DNA from: Maribacter_C sp947494565
GTDB lineage: Bacteria > Bacteroidota > Bacteroidia > Flavobacteriales > Flavobacteriaceae
Direction of reading: 5' to 3'
DNA length: 64,000 bases
Assembly (NCBI RefSeq): GCF_047345415.1
Contig: NZ_JBLFEP010000002.1
Coordinates: 434,001 to 498,000, forward strand
Position numbers and translations under genes: made by a program. The notes under the pieces were generated by a model. That model searched no databases and had not been told where the DNA came from. It saw only the letters and a program-made list of their open reading frames with translations. How positions within the stretch are numbered: position 1 is the first letter of the stretch; every line of letters starts with the position of its first letter. Shown piece after piece: positions 59,863-64,000 of this stretch.

Positions 59863-61167
59863 ATGCAGAATCCTTTGACTTTCAGTAAAAAAATTATGAA
59901 AAGAACGTATTATACTGCCTTGCGGAGTATTGCGTTTTATCCCGTTTTTATCAGTCTCGCATTATTCTGTTTCGCGGCCGTTACCCTCACGCTAGAGAAT
60001 TTTGACTTTATAATCAACATCAAGAAAAAGAATTCATATCTGTTTATCGAGGATGCTGATACGGCGCGTACGATTCTTTCAACTTTGATTGCGGGTATTT
60101 TATCATTGACCGTATTTAGCTTTACCATGGTCATGGTGGTATTGAATCAGGCTTCCTCTAATTTTTCACCGCGTTTGCTCCCCGGTTTGGTCTCCAATAA
60201 ACGGCACCAGCTTATTCTAGGGTTCTACATTGGTACTTTATTGTATTGTACGATTGTATTGATTTCATTAGGCGCTTACGAACTTGAAAACAGCACCGTA
60301 GGCATGTCTACTACTATGGCCGCGATTTTGGGAGTAGGTTGTGTGGGGCTTTTTGTTTCGTTTATCCATAACATTTCAAGCGCTATTCAAATTCAGAATA
60401 TCGTTGAGCGTATCTACCACCATACCGATCATAAGTTGAATCTGTATTTAGAACAAGAGCTGCAGGAAGAAACTCCGCTACTAGGTTTAAGTGACGAAGA
60501 TTTACAAGTCATTGTTTCCGATAAAAGTGGATATTTTCAAGAATTTGATATCGATTTGGTAGCATCCGATCTTTTCAAAATTGATTTACAGTTGATACTA
60601 ATTCCTTATTCTGGAGAACATATTTGGGAGGGAAGTCCACTATTGAAAACAAATAGAAAACTGTCCGACAAAGAAAAAGAGGCCCTACGTTTTGCGTGTT
60701 CTATTTCAAAAGACCTTCATGATGGCAACCATCCTTTATTAGGGCTCATAAAACTCATGGAAGTCGCTGTCAGAGCGATGTCGCCAGGTGTAAATGACCC
60801 CGGCACAGCGCTTGATGTTGTACATAAATTAGGTCCGCTATTGAGCAAAATGATCAGAATGCCTGCCTTCACTTCAGTAATTGAGTTAAACAAAGGCATA
60901 GTGGTCATGAAAACAAATATTTCAACCAACGGATTGCTAAGCACTATTTTTCAACCCATTCGTTTATATGCTAAAAATGACAGTTCTGTTATGGAAGGTC
61001 TGCTTTCTGCTTTAAGCTATATGAAAGGTATTTCGGGGCTTTCCCAAGAAGATGAAGATGCCTTAGTTCATGAAGAGGGTGCCATGAAGGAAGACATTGA
61101 AGGGTATATCAAAAACAAAAAGGACCGAGAGCAGATTCTGAAAGTGTTTAGTCTTTCGGTTGAATAA
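59863..61167 (+). CDS. DUF2254 membrane protein
   Basis: The 434-residue protein has four N-terminal helices (FYPVFISLALFCFAAVTLTL, LSTLIAGILSLTVFSFTMVM, LGFYIGTLLYCTIVLISLG, MAAILGVGCVGLFVSFIHNI) and the family motif VVLNQASSNFSPRLLPGLVS, then a soluble part with VAVRAMSPGVNDPGTALDVV. Function unknown. A GTG directly before the ATG could also serve as start. Confidence 0.92.
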   Translation: MQNPLTFSKKIMKRTYYTALRSIAFYPVFISLALFCFAAVTLTLENFDFIINIKKKNSYLFIEDADTARTILSTLIAGILSLTVFSFTMVMVVLNQASSNFSPRLLPGLVSNKRHQLILGFYIGTLLYCTIVLISLGAYELENSTVGMSTTMAAILGVGCVGLFVSFIHNISSAIQIQNIVERIYHHTDHKLNLYLEQELQEETPLLGLSDEDLQVIVSDKSGYFQEFDIDLVASDLFKIDLQLILIPYSGEHIWEGSPLLKTNRKLSDKEKEALRFACSISKDLHDGNHPLLGLIKLMEVAVRAMSPGVNDPGTALDVVHKLGPLLSKMIRMPAFTSVIELNKGIVVMKTNISTNGLLSTIFQPIRLYAKNDSSVMEGLLSALSYMKGISGLSQEDEDALVHEEGAMKEDIEGYIKNKKDREQILKVFSLSVE

Positions 61168-61275
61168 AAAATGGCACAAGGTTGTATTGAGTCAATATTG
61201 ATTGGAATACCATCAATGATTACCATTTGAGCAACTTAATTTTAACCTGTATAATTAAAAAATAAAATTGCAAAA

Positions 61276-61785
61276 ATGATAAAGCCTAAGACAGAAGTAC
61301 CTGATATCACACTACCTTTAATTAACGATACCCAATGGACATTGAGTGAGCAGCGAAGCAGCTCTTTTACCATGCTTGTCTTTTATAGAGGCTTACATTG
61401 TCCCGTGTGCAGGAAGTATCTTCAAGAACTGACAAAAAAATTAAGCGATTTCAGCGAACGGGGAGTACACCTCATCGCTATAAGTTGTGATACTGAAGAA
61501 CGGGCAAAAAAAGCTGGCGAAGAATGGAGTATCTCAGAACTACCGGTAGGCTATGCATTGCCTATTGAAACGGCAAGGGAATGGGGTCTCTTTATCTCCA
61601 AGGGAATCAAAGACACCGAACCGGGCGAATTTTCAGAACCTGCGCTATTTCTCATAAGGCCAGACAGAACCTTGTATGCTTCCTCAATTCAAACAATGCC
61701 TTTTGCTCGACCTAACTGGGACGATATTTTAGATGCTATTGATTTTGTAGAGAAAAAAGGATATCCGGCGAGGGGAGGAGAATAA
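61276..61785 (+). CDS. Peroxiredoxin-like (AhpC/TSA) protein
   Basis: The 169-residue thioredoxin-fold protein has the redox motif FYRGLHCPVCRKYLQELTKK (CPVC) followed by LIAISCDTEERAKKAGEEWS and a C-terminal ALFLIRPDRTLYASSIQTMP. It belongs to the peroxiredoxin-like/AhpC-TSA group and should reduce peroxides or disulfides in the cytoplasm. No signal peptide. Confidence 0.92.
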   Translation: MIKPKTEVPDITLPLINDTQWTLSEQRSSSFTMLVFYRGLHCPVCRKYLQELTKKLSDFSERGVHLIAISCDTEERAKKAGEEWSISELPVGYALPIETAREWGLFISKGIKDTEPGEFSEPALFLIRPDRTLYASSIQTMPFARPNWDDILDAIDFVEKKGYPARGGE

Positions 61786-61804
61786 TTCTTTCTTTGGCCG
61801 TCCT

Positions 61805-62254
61805 TTAATAAGACTCCAATCGCTCAATCATTTTTTTCATTTGGGCGATTTCTTTTTTCTGTGCTTCGATAATGTCTTCCGCTAGTTTTTTGGCTTCAGC
61901 ATCTTTTAAGTGCGCTTTTTGACTTACCATGATAGCCGATGAATGGTGTGGAATCATTGCTTTCATCCATTGCACGTCAGCAATCAAAGTTTGGTTTCGT
62001 AGCATAGTCAATGTGGCTATGAATACTGCCATACTCACTCCCAAAATGATGTAGTTGGTTCTTTTATCCTTATACATATTCCACATGAACAATAACATTG
62101 ATATGGCCATAGGGGCTATCATCAATAGCGTCATATACGTTCTTGTATTGCTGAGCATTACATGATCTAACACATCCGCATTTAGAAACATGACCGCATA
62201 CATAATGATAAAGGATACGACCATCATAAGGGCGAATTTTTTATACATATTCAT
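61805..62254 (-). CDS. DUF305 membrane-bound protein
   Basis: The 149-residue protein has three helices (FALMMVVSFIIMYAVMFLNA, YMTLLMIAPMAISMLLFMW, YIILGVSMAVFIATLTML) and the DUF305 core VQWMKAMIPHHSSAIMVSQK, AEAKKLAEDIIEAQKKEIAQ, MKKMIERL. The HH and Met set suggest copper or other metal binding; the family is common with metal genes. Confidence 0.93.
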   Translation of the reverse strand: MNMYKKFALMMVVSFIIMYAVMFLNADVLDHVMLSNTRTYMTLLMIAPMAISMLLFMWNMYKDKRTNYIILGVSMAVFIATLTMLRNQTLIADVQWMKAMIPHHSSAIMVSQKAHLKDAEAKKLAEDIIEAQKKEIAQMKKMIERLESY

Positions 62255-62275
62255 GTTAAAGATTTAAAAGCCGAA

Positions 62276-62482
62276 TCACCGGATTATCTTCTTCAAAAGC
62301 ATCAGGACCCCGTACTTTTTGACTCCCTTTAATAATGTGCCGATCCAGTTTATGGGACTTAGATCTTCCTTGATTTGATGGCGAGTCAATTTCAACTCTT
62401 CCATTTGAATTTTCCGTTGTAAATTCAAGGTTAACAAGTCCAGTTTGATTTGGTCTAAAGAAGAATATTGTTTTTGATTCAT
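62276..62482 (-). CDS. Small protein of the YtxH/holin-like operon
   Basis: The 68-residue protein (MNQKQYSSLDQIKLDLLTLN...) is a long amphipathic helix (LQRKIQMEELKLTRHQIKED) ending in LSPINWIGTLLKGVKKYGVL, a hydrophobic-basic tail. It commonly follows the YtxH and holin-like genes in Flavobacteriaceae. It overlaps the previous gene by 4 bp (ATGA). An overlapping longer frame (62256-62552) is rejected. Confidence 0.82.
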   Translation of the reverse strand: MNQKQYSSLDQIKLDLLTLNLQRKIQMEELKLTRHQIKEDLSPINWIGTLLKGVKKYGVLMLLKKIIR

Positions 62483-62829
62483 GAGTCAAAAAAGTTTTCG
62501 GATAATTTTCGGATAACATTTTTTTCAATACGCTTCCGGCTATTGTAGGCAACTCCCAATATAACTAGGAAGAGCAGACCTACGATTAAAAAACCAATAG
62601 CGGCATTTTCAAAAAAGGCACTTAATGCCAAAGCCCCTGCCACTGCTAAAAAAATGAGGGCAAGGGTGCAAAATATACCATAGATGGCATATGTAGACCC
62701 CGTGGATGAAAGTATCGCTAGTTGCTGAAATAGCTTAAGTTTATAATATTTTTTGGTCGTCTTCACATAAGCTTCCCCTTTTTCTGCGGCAGCTGAGCTA
62801 GTTTCATCCAATGCATCGATAATTCCCAT
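62479..62829 (-). CDS. Phage-holin-like (DUF1469) membrane protein
   Basis: The 116-residue protein has an N-terminal helix (ETSSAAAEKGEAYVKTTKKY) and two membrane helices (YAIYGIFCTLALIFLAVAGA, AIGFLIVGLLFLVILGVAYN). It resembles the holin-superfamily III/DUF1469 proteins that partner YtxH-type stress proteins. It overlaps its neighbours by 1 and 4 bp, so all three are translated together. Confidence 0.85.
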   Translation of the reverse strand: MGIIDALDETSSAAAEKGEAYVKTTKKYYKLKLFQQLAILSSTGSTYAIYGIFCTLALIFLAVAGALALSAFFENAAIGFLIVGLLFLVILGVAYNSRKRIEKNVIRKLSENFFDS

Positions 62830-63158
62830 TATGATTTTTGAAGTTTTTTGTTTTTAGCTTTCAGTTCTGATAGTTTCTTTTCTAAAGTAGTGATGACATC
62901 TTCCGTCTTATGGCTAACATCAGAAACGATACTCTCTAGTTGATTGTCTAAAGATTCTCTTTTTGATGCCACGGTTTCTGCTGCTCTATCTCGCAGATCA
63001 TAAGTTGTTTCGGCTATGGAGTCGCGCGTTGCTTCTGCCTGTTCAGCTATTCTTTTTCTTGTTGCCGAACCTTTGTCTGGGGCAAATAAGATACCGAGTG
63101 CGGCACCTATTGCTGTACCTGCCAAGACTCCTAAAAATGTATTTCCATTGTCGTTCAT
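62829..63158 (-). CDS. YtxH-domain general stress protein
   Basis: The 109-residue protein has the YtxH start FLGVLAGTAIGAALGILFAP-DKGSATRKRI (a Gly-rich helix then DKGS.TR) and a long coiled region (EQAEATRDSIAETTYDLRDR, SELKAKNKKLQKS). It is the first gene of the three-gene operon, with copy C of the TTTTGCGTCAA motif 68 bp upstream. Confidence 0.92.
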   Translation of the reverse strand: MNDNGNTFLGVLAGTAIGAALGILFAPDKGSATRKRIAEQAEATRDSIAETTYDLRDRAAETVASKRESLDNQLESIVSDVSHKTEDVITTLEKKLSELKAKNKKLQKS

Positions 63159-63197
63159 TATAGTATTTTTTAAAAGGTTATTACTGATTTAATAGTA

Positions 63198-63236
63198 CAA
63201 AGATGTCGATTAGCCACAATCGGGATTGACGCAAAA
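63198..63236 (-). promoter_or_regulatory. Shared stress motif, copy C, with promoter-like element
   Basis: On the minus strand TTTTGCGTCAA (63226-63236) is followed after exactly 20 bases by CATCTTTG (63198-63205), near the TAnnTTTG consensus, 40 bp before the YtxH start. With its flank, TTTTGCGTCAATCC is identical to copy A. Confidence 0.62.
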
Positions 63237-63354
63237 GCGCAAAAGATTAACGTGGATACCTACAATTCGGTTGGGTTAATAACAAAACCGATTGAGCCCG
63301 TCTCAAGGGAAGTACATCTATATCTTGTCGGGTAATAACGATTAAATAGAACTT

Positions 63355-64000
63355 ATGATCAAAACGACAAATCCATATAACGGCCTTACAATCAAGGAAT
63401 ATCCAATGCACACCGATAAGAAGGTTGACCAAATATTAAATGATTCAAACGCCGCTTTTAACGATTGGAAGAGCGAATCGATTGCTTATCGTACCGAATT
63501 GCTATCTAAAGTTTCGGAATTGCTACTGGAACGAAAACAGAACTATGCCGAATTAATGACACAAGAGATGGGTAAGCCCATAACTCAAAGTATATCAGAA
63601 ATCGAAAAATGTGCCTGGACTTGTGACTTTTATGTAAAGAACGCAGAGAAGTTCTTATCAGATGAGGTAATAGAGACTGATGCGGACGAGAGTTTTATAA
63701 GTAACGACCCCATGGGGATTATTCTCGCGATAATGCCTTGGAACTTTCCTTTCTGGCAGGTCATACGTTTCGCAGCACCTACTTTAACGACTGGTAACAC
63801 AGCTCTTTTAAAACATGCGACCAATGTAACGGGTTGTGGGTTAGCAATTGAACAACTGTTCAAAGATGCAGGATATCCTAAAGGATGTTTTCAAACGGTT
63901 CTGACAGACCATGAGAAAATAGAAGAAATGATAGCCGATGAAAGAATTCAGGGCGTAACCCTGACTGGAAGTGAAAAGGCAGGTAAAGCGATTGCCCAAT
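63355..64000 (+). CDS. Succinate-semialdehyde-type aldehyde dehydrogenase, N-terminal part
   Basis: The first 215 residues are visible; the gene runs out of the window. MIKTTNPYNGLTIKEYPMHT starts it; YAELMTQEMGKPITQSISEI and GIILAIMPWNFPFWQVIRFA, LLKHATNVTGCGLAIEQLF and QGVTLTGSEKAGKAIAQ are ALDH landmarks (NAD-binding MPWNFPFWQ, LTGS). The MPWNFPFWQ form is typical of the Sad/YneI branch, which oxidises succinate semialdehyde. The catalytic Cys lies beyond the edge. Confidence 0.92.
   Translation, partial: MIKTTNPYNGLTIKEYPMHTDKKVDQILNDSNAAFNDWKSESIAYRTELLSKVSELLLERKQNYAELMTQEMGKPITQSISEIEKCAWTCDFYVKNAEKFLSDEVIETDADESFISNDPMGIILAIMPWNFPFWQVIRFAAPTLTTGNTALLKHATNVTGCGLAIEQLFKDAGYPKGCFQTVLTDHEKIEEMIADERIQGVTLTGSEKAGKAIAQ

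Noticed and set aside
62256..62552. 98-residue minus-strand reading frame overlapping the 68-residue gene
   Set aside because: It overlaps both neighbours in another frame, while the 68-residue frame has ATGA coupling and a family-like helix.
1..64000. CRISPR array, rRNA operon, insertion sequence or replication origin
   Set aside because: I saw no regular repeat-spacer series, no rRNA, no transposase and no DnaA-box cluster in reading the window.

Overview
The window comes from a marine-type member of the Bacteroidota, most likely family Flavobacteriaceae (inference). The evidence is the set of families seen together: SCO, DUF5916 and YHYH/CotH lipoproteins, a standalone TonB plug lipoprotein, LytS/LytTR signalling, GIN/DUF4097 proteins behind an ECF sigma factor, and promoters of the TTG-N19-TAnnTTTG type. 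I ran no database search; families are named from motifs recognised by eye.

Layout. (1) 1-5.85 kb, minus strand: a run from an EF-hand lipoprotein through a CotH-type secreted kinase, a YHYH lipoprotein, a MORN-type lipoprotein, a SCO copper protein and a His-rich small protein to the N-terminal third of a CzcA-type RND metal pump cut by the window edge. A LytS/LytTR two-component pair (6.0-7.8 kb) diverges from it. (2) 7.8-13.2 kb: an S41 peptidase, then an AT-rich set of single-gene units, all on the minus strand (a frame-shifted membrane protein, VOC+AraC, GNAT, DinB, LRR protein). Three of the gaps carry related hairpin-forming elements, like a cassette array without an integrase. (3) 13.2-33.1 kb: core-like genes, including an S9 peptidase, DUF2141, DUF423, DUF5916, a TPR-amidohydrolase, two GIN proteins with an anti-sigma/ECF pair, the feoAB iron operon with its Cys-rich small partner, a second SCO protein and RseP. 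(4) 33.2 kb: a tRNA-Asn(GTT) with a terminator and a tandem 11-bp repeat, an excisionase-like HTH gene and a decayed gene fragment. This looks like the border of an integrated island whose integrase is not in the window.

(5) 34.4-63.2 kb: about 29 kb rich in stress and envelope-maintenance genes: fasciclin, PNPOx-like, GH3, cardiolipin synthase, Dps, a broken DUF3140, DUF421, GH15, TerC, two papain-like lipoproteins, PAP2, DoxX, MDR reductase, OM phospholipase A, DUF1328, a degenerate SRAP, PA2169, DUF2945, MscS, DUF2254, peroxiredoxin, DUF305 and a YtxH/holin-like operon. The 11-mer TTTTGCGTCAA recurs three times here, twice at the same distance from a promoter-like hexamer region, suggesting a shared regulator. 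(6) The window ends inside a succinate-semialdehyde-type aldehyde dehydrogenase.

Most unusual items: a structured RNA leader with a possible pseudoknot and a terminator 17 nt ahead of a small ORF (55.5-55.6 kb); the shared stress motif; the cassette-like array; a SRAP protein lacking its catalytic Cys and Glu; tandem papain-like lipoproteins behind terC; and the metal/EF-hand/CotH/YHYH locus.
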